A stretch of 36,553 nucleotides of DNA. Source: a virus. Position 1 is the stretch's first letter; each line of letters begins with the position of its first letter. Below, in pieces: positions 9,298 through 17,128 of this stretch. The stretch lies in the IMG/VR virus record IMGVR_UViG_3300025141_000322, positions 1 through 36,553 of that record, one strand, 5' to 3'. The notes beneath the pieces were generated by a model that did no database searches, had not been told where the DNA came from, and was given only the letters and a program-made list of their open reading frames with translations. Made by a program: the position numbers and the translations under genes.

Positions 9298-9537
9298 TTA
9301 ATCTTTGTGGTCGGGAGGGGCTATTATCAGCCCTTGTCTCCTAGCTTGTTCCACTAGGTATTTGACTGATTTATTGCCAAACCAGTACTCGCCATTTTTT
9401 CGGTGAATGTAGTGTTTATTGAGGTGGGCTTTGTTTACCCCATCTGATTTGGGTTGAAGTTTATTAAGCCACGCAACTTGTGATGTCTCACCTACGCCTC
9501 TGTCGGAGTAGCTACGCATGGTGATGATATTATCCAT
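9298..9537 (-). CDS. Small basic protein, possibly DNA-binding (unknown)
   Basis: 79 residues: MDNIITMRSYSDRGVGETSQ, then a basic C-terminal half with YIHRKNGEYWFGNKSVKYLV. No family recognised. The start overlaps the end of the upstream HTH gene by 8 nt, so the two are probably co-translated. The small size, charge and pairing with a HTH protein suggest a role in regulation or packaging-site recognition, but nothing specific can be claimed. Confidence 0.6.
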   Translation of the reverse strand: MDNIITMRSYSDRGVGETSQVAWLNKLQPKSDGVNKAHLNKHYIHRKNGEYWFGNKSVKYLVEQARRQGLIIAPPDHKD

Positions 9538-9721
9538 AGTTAAATCCTCCCTTATTTAAGTATCGCTCTAATTCCTGTCGCAGAACCAACGGCTGTGAGC
9601 CTGCAACGATTGCTTTTATTTGCCCTAGCTTAATCATCATCCGAACTCTGTAGCGGGTAACGCCGATGATTTCAGCCACTTGCGGCACTGAGTATGATGG
9701 CTTGTTCAAAGTGATCTGCAA
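9530..9721 (-). CDS. Excisionase/MerR-type helix-turn-helix protein
   Basis: 63 residues with a compact HTH: YSVPQVAEIIGVTRYRVRMM, then IKLGQIKAIVAGSQPLVLRQ and ELERYLNKG. This is the HTH_17/excisionase pattern in which a helix-turn-helix precedes a short wing. Candidates are an Xis (recombination directionality factor) or a small transcriptional regulator. It is far from the integrase (13 kb away), which argues mildly against a classic Xis. The start is a TTG at 9721 with a GAAAG upstream and is uncertain. Confidence 0.7.
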   Translation of the reverse strand: MQITLNKPSYSVPQVAEIIGVTRYRVRMMIKLGQIKAIVAGSQPLVLRQELERYLNKGGFNYG

Positions 9722-9763
9722 CTTTCTTGAATTTGCGGTGTTAATGATTTTCTGAACATCAAG

Positions 9764-10501
9764 TTACACTCCATTGATAGGCACCTTGATGATAGGATTG
9801 ATGTCGTAATTGGTCTTGCTTCCGTTGTCGCGCTTAACGATTTTGCTTCCCCACTTCTTCTGTAACAGGTCGAACTGCTCTTTTTCCTTCTGGATAGTTC
9901 GATAGTCGGCACAACCTCCCTTATTGGTATGTTGTTTGCAGACATAGTGAGCGTAGTTTATTCGTAGTATCTTCCTGTGTTTATTCAGCATTTGCAGGCA
10001 TATATCATAATCTTCCTTGAGTGGTAATGTTTCATCATATCTGCAATCTGCATTTAGGAATCCCCCGAAAGGGCCTAGCACTACATTATTGAAAGAGAAC
10101 GGTGTATATTCACGGTAAGCACCTTTGTCGGGTATGATGTTGATGCCCCAAAAGCGCACATCCAACTGCTTGGCTAGGTTAAAACCGCCTTCAATGAACT
10201 CATAGGCGTCCTCTGTGGACATTCTTGCCAACTTGTTACCGTTCCATCTTCCGATGTAATTGATATCGTCATCGAGAATTAGCACATTATCGGTCTTGCT
10301 ATTATCAAGTATCCAATTCCGCACCCTGCCCACATTCCCCTGTGCTGAGTCGGGGCATTCCCATACAGGCAAGTCATTCTCTCTGTAAGCCTCCGCTTGG
10401 GATTTGCAGACAACATACTGCACCTTGTCGAAGTACCTGTGCGTAAACGCACCATCTGCTCGCTTCCAGCTAGGGGCCGCGATGGTTAATCCCTCCTTCA
10501 T
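9764..10501 (-). CDS. TET-associated-type glycosyltransferase (TAGT-like), candidate DNA-modifying enzyme
   Basis: 245 residues from an ATG at 10501 that overlaps the upstream ParB-like stop (TGATG). Features fit a GT-A nucleotide-sugar transferase: YVVCKSQAEAYRENDLPVWE and CPDSAQGNVGRVRNWILDN, then a metal-binding VLILDDDINYIGRW with Asp at 77-79, and LKEDYDICLQ at 161-170 as a possible catalytic acid region. The RNWILDN...LDDD arrangement resembles the TAGT family, known from phage base-hypermodification gene clusters but also found alone. The substrate is not shown: no dioxygenase or hydroxymethyl-pyrimidine synthase is visible here. A SD-like AAGGAGG lies inside the first codons, so a rare ATC start just downstream cannot be excluded. 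Confidence 0.7.
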   Translation of the reverse strand: MKEGLTIAAPSWKRADGAFTHRYFDKVQYVVCKSQAEAYRENDLPVWECPDSAQGNVGRVRNWILDNSKTDNVLILDDDINYIGRWNGNKLARMSTEDAYEFIEGGFNLAKQLDVRFWGINIIPDKGAYREYTPFSFNNVVLGPFGGFLNADCRYDETLPLKEDYDICLQMLNKHRKILRINYAHYVCKQHTNKGGCADYRTIQKEKEQFDLLQKKWGSKIVKRDNGSKTNYDINPIIKVPINGV

Positions 10502-11142
10502 CAGTTTAAGCTGTTCAGATAGCTTGCCCCGTCGACTACCCGCCCGATGCCCTGTGACCAAGGCTTCCCGTTCTGGCGCTTGGCCGCGACCGTCTCTAGG
10601 TTGAAATGAGTCTGAGCAGACAGCCAATCGATGTCGTTGTTAAACTTGAGCACGATGTAGTTGTTCGACTCGCTGATTGCCTCAGAAAACTTAATCTCCC
10701 CTTCCTGTTCACCTCCATCCATGTCGAGCAGCTTGGACACCTCATCACCATCAAAGCCGGTCAGTTCCATGTCGAAATCAAGGTTGTTCAAGCCAGATAA
10801 CAACTCTGTGAGTTTGTCATCACTTAAGCCTGACAATTCAGCTATGCGATTATCGGCTACCAAGTGGGCAAACTCCTCTGCCTCATTCTTAAACTCCTGC
10901 TCGTCAATTGGTATTTGCTGAACATTAAGCAGCTTGGCAGCTTCCAGCCTTCCATGCCCCGAAACAATGAACCCGGTTTTCTTGCTCACCACTATTGGGC
11001 TACGCCATCCCGAATGTCGGATAATCTTGGCCAGCATCGCAATCTGCTTATCTGGATGCTTGTTTGGGTTTTGAGGGTGCGGCACTAAATTCACCACATC
11101 CTCCATTTTTGTGTGCTTACAATGTACTTTAATTTCGCTCAT
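10501..11142 (-). CDS. ParB/Srx-fold protein
   Basis: 213 residues from the ATG at 11142. The N-terminal domain has the ParB hallmarks: VPHPQNPNKHPDKQI at about 20-34, then SPIVVSKKTGFIVSGHGRLE with GHGR at 62-65, and a following AAKLLNVQQIPIDEQEF. The motif order NPN-H then GHGR matches phage ParB-like proteins that accompany DNA methyltransferases, terminases or nucleases. The C-terminal half (about 110-213) is helical and acidic and not recognised. It may act as a DNA-binding nuclease or nucleotide-dependent switch. No ParA partner is present, so partition is unlikely. It is translationally coupled to the glycosyltransferase. Confidence 0.8.
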   Translation of the reverse strand: MSEIKVHCKHTKMEDVVNLVPHPQNPNKHPDKQIAMLAKIIRHSGWRSPIVVSKKTGFIVSGHGRLEAAKLLNVQQIPIDEQEFKNEAEEFAHLVADNRIAELSGLSDDKLTELLSGLNNLDFDMELTGFDGDEVSKLLDMDGGEQEGEIKFSEAISESNNYIVLKFNNDIDWLSAQTHFNLETVAAKRQNGKPWSQGIGRVVDGASYLNSLN

Positions 11143-11143
11143 G

Positions 11144-11371
11144 TTATTTGACTTCTTTAATCGCCAAAAGTTCCTCAAGTGTGGGGTGGGGTGGGGTCAA
11201 GTCCTCCCAATAGCCACGGGCTAGAATGGATTGCAAGTTGAACTCGGCAAACCTTTCTTTGTCGCCCCAATCCACCACCTGTGCGGTTGTTTCGCTTAAT
11301 TGAATCAAATAAAGCTCGTTGCCTTGTTCAGCTATGATTTTCGGGTATTCGCTTCCTAATCTGTTGACCAT
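11144..11371 (-). CDS. Small acidic protein in immunity position behind the MuF protein (unknown)
   Basis: 75 residues: MVNRLGSEYPKIIAEQGNEL, then LIQLSETTAQVVDWGDKERF and LEELLAIKEVK. It overlaps the end of the MuF-type gene by 16 nt and begins with a canonical AGAAAGGAATAAAATG start. The sequence is acidic and small, with no transmembrane segment or known domain. Polymorphic MuF toxins are often followed by a small immunity gene, so this gene is the best candidate for that role, but this is inferred from position only. Confidence 0.65.
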   Translation of the reverse strand: MVNRLGSEYPKIIAEQGNELYLIQLSETTAQVVDWGDKERFAEFNLQSILARGYWEDLTPPHPTLEELLAIKEVK

Positions 11372-13176
11372 TTTATTCCTTTCTCTGTTAAGAACTTTTT
11401 TTGTTCCGGGGTTGGGTAGAGTCCTTCTGGAAAATAAACGTGTGAAATGTCATCCAGCGTAACACCTCCATGTACTTGTATCTCTACATAGCTGCCTTGT
11501 ATTTTTCCCTTTAGAAAAGGCAACATGTATTTGTCGAAAATGGGCTGCGACTCGTGAGTGGGGCTATCAAGGGGAGTGGGCATGTGAGAGTCGGAGCCTC
11601 CAAGTGAATCGGCAAAGGTTACGGTTGTCCGGTTCCTTGTTCCCCCTTTTAGTTTAAGCCGTATCTTGCCATATTGAGCCAACTGCCTTTCTCCATTTGG
11701 GTATTTCCCTTTTTTGTCTTTAGCAGCATATCCATAAACAGGGCGCTTCATTACATCCATGTTTTCGGGGTAAGAGAAAACATTTTGCTCAAAATCCGCT
11801 CGGTGCCGATTGTCCATCATCCCGCCGCTGGCCTTTGTCTCAAACTGAGTTTTTAGCCTTCCATCATTCAGAATCTTGGGGAAGTTTTTCTTGTGCACAC
11901 GGATAAATGAAGAAGCATCGTTGGCCCACTTTTTGGATTCCTCTGTTACTTTGTCCAATACATCCTGTTTTGTTATTTTCTGCCCTGTTTTGAAGGTCGC
12001 GTATTCGACATTGTACGCCTTGTATTTCTTTATGTTTTTGAACTTTTCACTAAAAACCTCTGCATAAGGCTTCACCCATTCCGGGCCATCGTAGTTTACC
12101 CCATCTCTTTTGAGCCTTGGCAAATACTTGTTAAGACGCCGCACCAAATCCCCTGAGTATTCACCCCTCCAGCGGTTGATGTTTTCCTGATAAGCCTGCC
12201 TTGGCAAAGGCAAAGTAAAAGCTTTTGGCTCAGGCAATCCCTTAATAACCATTTGCTCCACCTGCGGAACAACCACCTTTTTAGCAGGAGCAGGGGCGGG
12301 GACGTTGCTGATCTTCTCAATGATCTCAACAAACTCCCCGTTTGTGTAGGCATCCATGCCCATCTTATCCAAAAACTTCTTCAGAAACTCTGGCTCAACA
12401 TCTGCAGAGGCCTTCAGCCCTTTGTTAAAAGTATCATCTGGCGGAAGCACTTGCTCATTCTTCTCAATTAGCCCCATCTGTATGGCCTTATCCCTCCTTA
12501 CATCCTCAACATCCATGCCGCTGTTAAACCCCCAAGGGCCAAAAGGAACCGCAAAGCCGCCAATGCTCTGGTCGTTCATACGTAGCCAAAACTCCATGTC
12601 ATCCTTACGCCTTACCTCATTACGGTTTTGCTTGTGCAATGGGCGCGGAACCTTCCTCTGCTCTGCCCTGATGAACCTTTGGGCTGGGTAAGCATCAAGG
12701 ATGGCGGGGTCTTGCCCCTGCTTGTAGTAGCCGTATGACTGAGCCTGCTGGGTTTGGGTGTCGAATATCAGGTTAAGGCGCGTCTCGCTCGCAATATCCT
12801 TGGTGCGGGTAATCATGTCCCGGCTCATATCCTCCCCCGGTGGGAGAATGTTTCCTAGCCCCTCCTGTTTGGCCAACTTTTGCATTTCAAAGACAAAATC
12901 AGCACGGGAAGTTTTCTTTAGCGCCGAAACCCTACGTCCATCAGGAGTTGTTACCATCTCCCTAGCTCCCGAAAGGTAGCCCTTGAGCATTTTTTTGGAG
13001 CGGTTTAGGAACTTCATGCTCTCCACGTTAGCCGTGAAGTAAGCCCTCTCCCTGATCTGCGTGGGCATAGCCGCCCATTGTTTACTGCTCAGTTTTCTAG
13101 CAATCGGCTTCTTTGTTCCTAGCCGATTTATTGCTTTCAAAAACTTAAGCGGTTTAATTATTAATTCTAAAGCCAT
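11356..13176 (-). CDS. MuF-domain polyvalent protein with toxin-like C-terminal domain
   Basis: 606 residues. Residues about 120-225 match the SPP1 gp7/Mu gp30 (MuF) head-morphogenesis domain: TQTQQAQSYGYYKQGQDPAI, the RAEQRKVPRPLHKQNRNEVR core and a FAVPFGPWGFNSGM ending. A Pro/Ala linker (NVPAPAPAKK) near 291-300 separates it from the rest. Residues about 420-606 form a second domain: SFIRVHKKNFPKILNDGRLK with R426, RPVYGYAAKD at 478-487, RTTVTFADSL at 516-525 and SYVEIQVHGGV at 562-572. The R, S/T and E-x-Q order loosely fits the R-S-E layout of ADP-ribosyltransferases. Unusually, the gene lies upstream of the terminase instead of after the portal. In MuF proteins the C-terminal toxin is thought to be packaged or injected with the head protein. 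Activity is inferred. Confidence 0.78.
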   Translation of the reverse strand: MALELIIKPLKFLKAINRLGTKKPIARKLSSKQWAAMPTQIRERAYFTANVESMKFLNRSKKMLKGYLSGAREMVTTPDGRRVSALKKTSRADFVFEMQKLAKQEGLGNILPPGEDMSRDMITRTKDIASETRLNLIFDTQTQQAQSYGYYKQGQDPAILDAYPAQRFIRAEQRKVPRPLHKQNRNEVRRKDDMEFWLRMNDQSIGGFAVPFGPWGFNSGMDVEDVRRDKAIQMGLIEKNEQVLPPDDTFNKGLKASADVEPEFLKKFLDKMGMDAYTNGEFVEIIEKISNVPAPAPAKKVVVPQVEQMVIKGLPEPKAFTLPLPRQAYQENINRWRGEYSGDLVRRLNKYLPRLKRDGVNYDGPEWVKPYAEVFSEKFKNIKKYKAYNVEYATFKTGQKITKQDVLDKVTEESKKWANDASSFIRVHKKNFPKILNDGRLKTQFETKASGGMMDNRHRADFEQNVFSYPENMDVMKRPVYGYAAKDKKGKYPNGERQLAQYGKIRLKLKGGTRNRTTVTFADSLGGSDSHMPTPLDSPTHESQPIFDKYMLPFLKGKIQGSYVEIQVHGGVTLDDISHVYFPEGLYPTPEQKKFLTEKGIKWSTD

Positions 13177-13179
13177 GTT

Positions 13180-13482
13180 TTATACGTTTTCCCAATTGTA
13201 TCCATTCCAACTGCGATGCTTTGCATCCCTAGAAATCATCTGTCTCGCTTTCTTTAAGGGGGGCATCAGTAGCACATACTCAAAAGGCACCCCATCCCTC
13301 CCGTTCCTGATAACATTAAGCAGCGAATGGTAAAGCGCCTGCCTGTTCTGTTTACCCAGCCACTCGAAATCATCATCAAGTGAATTGTCGCTAATCGAAT
13401 TGCGATGAGGCTTTTCTAGTTCTTCCACTAAAACCCTCTTTAATGACCGGCTGTATGCCTCTAATTCTTCCGCTAAAATCAT
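13180..13482 (-). CDS. Conserved-looking small phage protein (unknown)
   Basis: 100 residues from the ATG at 13482, chosen because AAGAGGAAGACA lies just upstream; the frame is open a further 18 codons. Composition is mixed alpha-helical with an acidic N-terminus (MILAEELEAYSRSLKRVLVE) and YVLLMPPLKKARQMISRDAK towards the end. No domain recognised. It is immediately upstream of the MuF gene (3 nt gap) and so is probably co-expressed with it, perhaps a chaperone or accessory of the MuF protein. Confidence 0.65.
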   Translation of the reverse strand: MILAEELEAYSRSLKRVLVEELEKPHRNSISDNSLDDDFEWLGKQNRQALYHSLLNVIRNGRDGVPFEYVLLMPPLKKARQMISRDAKHRSWNGYNWENV

Positions 13483-13493
13483 TGTCTTCCTCT

Positions 13494-13607
13494 TTAGAAA
13501 GTTCCCCCGCCCAGCATCCTCAAACAAACACGGCACTCACCGGGTAACCAAACAAAATGCCAAGCGGGGGAAATCTTCATTCTAAGCCACTTTCGTTCTC
13601 CTACCAT
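13494..13607 (-). CDS. Possible 37-residue small ORF (doubtful)
   Basis: A minus-strand ATG at 13607 opens a 37-residue frame (MVGERKWLRMKISPAWHF, then VWLPGECRVCLRM). It ends 11 nt before the next start. It begins on the stop of another short frame (25 codons, 13684 to 13607), so both could form a TGATG-coupled pair. No Shine-Dalgarno or known family supports either. It is reported because it fills the otherwise empty 200-nt gap between the DUF1376 gene and the next gene. Confidence 0.25.
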   Translation of the reverse strand: MVGERKWLRMKISPAWHFVWLPGECRVCLRMLGGGTF

Positions 13608-13689
13608 CACACCATACCGCCCACCTCTGAAAAGTGTGCTACAAGTGCAATGCGGACGATTACGGCCCGTTTCTGGTTAAACATATTAC

Positions 13690-14559
13690 TCACGCTAGCG
13701 CTTCCTTACGTTCTTCTGCATTCAAAGCTTTCAAGGTCTTCCGTAGGCCGACAAACTCAGCCTTTGCTTCCTTGTCTCCTGCTTTGAAGTAAGTCGAATC
13801 GTTGTTACCGGGGTGGGTATCTATCTGGTCTTTCAAAACCTCAATACGTTTCCACCTCGGCATGTCGCCTCCCTTTGCCGGGGTTCCATTTCGTCCCGGC
13901 CTTTTCATAGGTCTGCCGTCAGCTTCCCAATACTGTTTGATGCGAGTTAAACCCGCCTGCCAGTTTCGGACTGCCGTATTGCCCATGTGCCACCCCTTCG
14001 CCTCCATATCCAGCCACCAATCTTCTGCCTTCCAATCCACCAAACCAATCTGCGATGAATATTGCAAAACCTCATCCAAGGATGGTCTGTCCCCTGTGTG
14101 TGTGTGACTATATGAAGAAGAAGTAGAAGAGTTGCCTTTTGGTTCGAAGCAAACGCCAACCATTTGTGAACCACCGTTCGAAGGGTGGTTGCAAGGGTGG
14201 TTCGGCTGTTTTCCCGATTCCTTAAGCATTTTGCGAATTTGGCCTGACTTGATTCCTCCCTGTCGGGATTTCTCAATCCACCGCTCTCGCTCCCTTCTTA
14301 ACTCATCCAGCTTATCGTGAACCAACCTTGAACCACCCTTCGGCAAGAACATTGCCGCCACATTGGTTGCAAGGGTGGTTGAAGCACCCTTCCCAATAAG
14401 ACGAGCAAGTTGGCCGGGGTCAGATGGTATTTCGCCATTCTTCCAGCAATAGCAAAGCAGTCGGATGTAGGCCCCTTCTTCTTCCAAAGTCAGGAGGCCC
14501 ACCCTCTGGCTTGATAGGTAATCGCCGGGGTAAAACTGAAAAGAAGGTGCTTTGCTCAT
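13690..14559 (-). CDS. DUF1376 replication-type protein
   Basis: 289 residues. The N-terminus (FQFYPGDYLSSQRVGLLTLE, then EEGAYIRLLCYCWKNGEIPS and DPGQLARLIG) is the DUF1376 signature: a winged-helix domain found in many phage replication initiators and helicase-loader-like proteins. The middle (about 105-155) is low-complexity with Ser, His and Thr, a linker. The C-terminal half (ADGRPMKRPGRNGTPAKGGD) resembles the C-terminal part of phage replication proteins. A DnaC-like or GP O-like role at the origin is plausible. It overlaps the next small DUF1376 gene (ATGA). Confidence 0.75.
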   Translation of the reverse strand: MSKAPSFQFYPGDYLSSQRVGLLTLEEEGAYIRLLCYCWKNGEIPSDPGQLARLIGKGASTTLATNVAAMFLPKGGSRLVHDKLDELRRERERWIEKSRQGGIKSGQIRKMLKESGKQPNHPCNHPSNGGSQMVGVCFEPKGNSSTSSSYSHTHTGDRPSLDEVLQYSSQIGLVDWKAEDWWLDMEAKGWHMGNTAVRNWQAGLTRIKQYWEADGRPMKRPGRNGTPAKGGDMPRWKRIEVLKDQIDTHPGNNDSTYFKAGDKEAKAEFVGLRKTLKALNAEERKEALA

Positions 14560-14900
14560 GCCGCAGCTTCCTCCTTCCCATCCCAGCGAACCCTCGCCAC
14601 CCGACTCATCCTCTCGCTTAACTTCGCCGCCTTCTTCCTTTCAGAATCAAGCGAGGGGCAGGCCAAGGTGCCGCTTTCGGTTTCCTCAAAATGCTCCCCC
14701 ACTTTAGGCCAGCAGGATTGAAACTGCCCCAGCGTACACCCTGCCAGCCTCGACAGGCTCAACGCATCAGACGGTAACTCGCCATTCAGCCAATAGTGGC
14801 TCTTGAGTCGAATGTAGCACCCTAGCTCAGACAGGGAGAAAAGCACCATGTCGGCATCAGACAGCAGGCTCCTAGCATCGAATTTAATATCTTTGCTCAT
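14556..14900 (-). CDS. Second DUF1376-like protein (short paralogue)
   Basis: 114 residues from the ATG at 14900, overlapping the upstream stop (TAATG). The layout MVLFSLSELGCYIRLKSHYW, then LNGELPSDALSLSRLAGCTL matches the winged-helix part of the neighbouring 289-residue DUF1376 protein (GAYIRLLCYCWKNGEIPSDP GQLARLIG) but lacks the C-terminal extension. This looks like a tandem duplicate or split partner. It may form a heteromer with the longer copy or regulate replication. Confidence 0.7.
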   Translation of the reverse strand: MSKDIKFDARSLLSDADMVLFSLSELGCYIRLKSHYWLNGELPSDALSLSRLAGCTLGQFQSCWPKVGEHFEETESGTLACPSLDSERKKAAKLSERMSRVARVRWDGKEEAAA

Positions 14901-15253
14901 TATGCTGCCCTCCAAACCGTTGCTTGTTTCCCACTCTCATTAGCCCTGCGCTGCCCGGTATCCTCAATCTTTCCAAGTTTCGCCAGCTCAGCAATTCGCG
15001 GCCTAATTGATAGAATAGATTTGTCCATCGTTTCAGCCACTTGGTCTGCCGTCATTGGGATTTGCTTGATTGTATCCATGCACCGCTCTCTCAAATTGGG
15101 AGCATGAGGCCTGATCGCAAGCGCTGCCATACGGCTAGGGCCATCGGCTTGCTTGTTCTTATAGCCGGGAGCATTCGGGTACTTATCTCCAAACGGCAAC
15201 TCGTTCTGGTGCGCATGATGATAGGTTCCCGTTACCCTAATTGGGGTTGTCAT
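14900..15253 (-). CDS. Winged-helix protein in the replication cluster
   Basis: 117 residues. The N-terminal 55 residues are Pro/His/Asn-rich and probably disordered. The C-terminal part (RERCMDTIKQIPMTADQVAE, then TMDKSILSIRPRIAELAKLG and KIEDTGQRRANESGKQATVW) is a typical winged-helix fold of the 'multiple wing' type seen in phage replication and DNA-binding proteins. A role in origin binding or helicase loading is possible. It is coupled by overlap to both neighbours. Confidence 0.7.
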   Translation of the reverse strand: MTTPIRVTGTYHHAHQNELPFGDKYPNAPGYKNKQADGPSRMAALAIRPHAPNLRERCMDTIKQIPMTADQVAETMDKSILSIRPRIAELAKLGKIEDTGQRRANESGKQATVWRAA

Positions 15254-15714
15254 TTCTTGCCCCCTTTCATCGCATACTCAAGAATGAGCAACGCATCAGC
15301 GGTTTTTAGAGTAACCTCTTCTGAAGGGAACAACCTTTGAGCCGCAGCTTTCAGCTTGTTTTTCCACTCTGTTTTAGTGGCCTTGCCCTTTGTCCCAAGG
15401 CCCAAGCCCTTCATCCATTCTTGAGGCCGTACCGAGTGAAGTTTGATTCCCAAGGTTTGAGCCACCCCCTCAATAAACCCATAGTTGCGCCCATAGACTA
15501 TCGAGGAACTGCCAGACTGCTTGTTGCCGGGGATGTACTTAACCAACGCCTCCAAATAACATTCAACCCTTGGGCCATTCACAGCCCGAATGTTTCGGAG
15601 CGTGTCTAGAATATCGCCCGGGGTGGGAGGCATTCCGACAGCATGGCATTCTCCATCTTTTAGTGAGTACGCTATCCCCCCATCTTTACCGGGGTCGATT
15701 GCTATAATTGTCAA
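15250..15714 (-). CDS. RuvC-like Holliday junction resolvase
   Basis: 154 residues with an RNase H-like fold: AIDPGKDGGIAYSL carrying D7, ECYLEALVKY with E51/E55, the VRPQEWMKGLG loop seen in phage RuvC homologues, and KTADALLILEYAMK with D140. The acidic residues probably bind two metal ions. It would resolve branched recombination or replication intermediates before packaging. Start is TTG with overlap of the upstream stop (TTGA). It sits between SSB-like and winged-helix genes in a recombination cassette. Confidence 0.9.
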   Translation of the reverse strand: MTIIAIDPGKDGGIAYSLKDGECHAVGMPPTPGDILDTLRNIRAVNGPRVECYLEALVKYIPGNKQSGSSSIVYGRNYGFIEGVAQTLGIKLHSVRPQEWMKGLGLGTKGKATKTEWKNKLKAAAQRLFPSEEVTLKTADALLILEYAMKGGKK

Positions 15715-16046
15715 AACGGCACATCCTCCTCTCCGGTTTCACTTGGGGGCAGTCCCTCAATTGGGGTGGGGGCAGGGGCAGTCATCACCGCCCCAATGGG
15801 GTCTTGATCTTGTGCCTCCTTTGGCGCTTCGTCCTCCACCTCAACCACAAGTGAAAAGAACTTTTCATCGGAGTCCCTTTTAGTCCTGATCCATCCTGCC
15901 AGCTTAAAGTCCTCCCCCTTGATGTTTACGTTTCCCCTTACATCCGGTTGGTTTGACTTGTTTTTGTAGCTGTTTGGAAACAGCACCCCTTTGTTTGTGT
16001 TGTCACGGTCTTGACCATCTCCGCTCGATTTATCTGCCCAACTCAT
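15711..16046 (-). CDS. SSB-like single-stranded DNA-binding protein
   Basis: 111 residues from the ATG at 16046 (overlaps the exonuclease stop, ATGA). The core strands include GNVNIKGEDFKLAGWIRTKR and FFSLVVEVEDEAPKEAQDQD. The C-terminal tail is acidic and ends GEEDVPF, like the DDDIPF tip by which SSB recruits partners. The OB-fold assignment is based on this tip and the position beside RecT and the exonuclease. It would coat ssDNA and hand it to RecT. DUF736-type proteins are an alternative family with similar tails. Confidence 0.7.
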   Translation of the reverse strand: MSWADKSSGDGQDRDNTNKGVLFPNSYKNKSNQPDVRGNVNIKGEDFKLAGWIRTKRDSDEKFFSLVVEVEDEAPKEAQDQDPIGAVMTAPAPTPIEGLPPSETGEEDVPF

Positions 16047-17128
16047 GCCGCCACCTCCCTCAATGTAGGAGCCGTAACGCTGTCCGTTGTGCATTCTTCC
16101 ATGAGGTTGAAAACCGTGTCCCTAAGCTTTTCCCCTTTAAGTTCAAGCTTATCACGGCACAACCCTTCCAAGTCCTTTTTGGTGATCGTCACCTTTTTAC
16201 TGAAGGTAATGCCATCAATGCCCAAGATTGCCGCCCTTCGGTAGACTTCCTCCGTGTCGGTTATCTTGCTTCTGGTATGACCGGGCTTGAGTTCCCAGCC
16301 GGGTATCTCATTCCCATTGCCTAAAGCGGCCTTGGCTTGGTTTCTTATCTCCTTAATCAGAGATTCAGCAATTCCGCACCTTTCCAGCAATCGCGGCATA
16401 TCAGCCACCGCAATCCCTTTAGCCTCCACCTTGACCAACTCAGCAAGCTGCCCTCTGGCCTCTGGGCAAATGCTCTTGCCCTTACACCACTTGCAGGCCT
16501 CTTGGCTGGGCCTCCGCTTTTGGGTGTGAGTGATGGTAATTTTATCCACCAACGCCTTGCACTCATCAGCCGCTTCCTCCAACGCATCAACGTCATAAAC
16601 CGCTTGGTCATAGCCGTCAGGGTAAACCAACGCCACAAAGCACATAACCAACCCACGTCTTTGGTCGGAATCCAATAGAGCCGCCAGCGCTGCCAATTGA
16701 AGGTTGTTCTCCGCACTGTCGGTGTACCGAGTGGATTTGTAATCAATGATTAGCCCAGCCGTCTGCTTCTGTTTACGGTTTTCAAGGATTAGGATTTTGT
16801 CAGCTTTACCACTCCAGCGGGATTCAGTTGCCTCCCCCCACAGCCGCGCCTCCACCCTTCTCTCAACAACTTTCCAGCCATCTTTTATGAGCATATCAAG
16901 CAAGATTTCCTCTTGTATAACCATCTGGTCAGCGGTGTGCAGTTCATCTTGAGTGAGTTCCTTTCGATCAATCTCACCAGACAACGCCCCATGCACCCTC
17001 GTTCCCCTCATCGCCCCCGGTGAAGGGGCTTCCGCAGGGGCTGCTTTTCCGAGGGAAAATGAGCCTTCGCAGAGCATGTACTGTTTGAAAGCGGACGCAC
17101 TTGGGCATCCTTTACGTTCATCGCTCAT
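16043..17128 (-). CDS. Cas4/RecE-like PD-(D/E)XK exonuclease with probable Fe-S cluster (DUF2800-type)
   Basis: 361 residues. Nuclease motifs: GTRVH at 42-46, SRWSGKAD at 103-110 and IIDYKS at 127-132, followed by a Gln-containing helix (NNLQLAALAA). Four cysteines sit in the AddB/Cas4 arrangement: C20 near the N-terminus and C212-x2-C215-x5-C221 (CKWCKGKSIC) near residue 215, so a [4Fe-4S] cluster is likely. This protein would resect 5' ends to give ssDNA for RecT. It precedes the SSB-like gene and follows RecT with an ATGA overlap. The C-terminal 140 residues are less typical. Confidence 0.85.
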   Translation of the reverse strand: MSDERKGCPSASAFKQYMLCEGSFSLGKAAPAEAPSPGAMRGTRVHGALSGEIDRKELTQDELHTADQMVIQEEILLDMLIKDGWKVVERRVEARLWGEATESRWSGKADKILILENRKQKQTAGLIIDYKSTRYTDSAENNLQLAALAALLDSDQRRGLVMCFVALVYPDGYDQAVYDVDALEEAADECKALVDKITITHTQKRRPSQEACKWCKGKSICPEARGQLAELVKVEAKGIAVADMPRLLERCGIAESLIKEIRNQAKAALGNGNEIPGWELKPGHTRSKITDTEEVYRRAAILGIDGITFSKKVTITKKDLEGLCRDKLELKGEKLRDTVFNLMEECTTDSVTAPTLREVAA

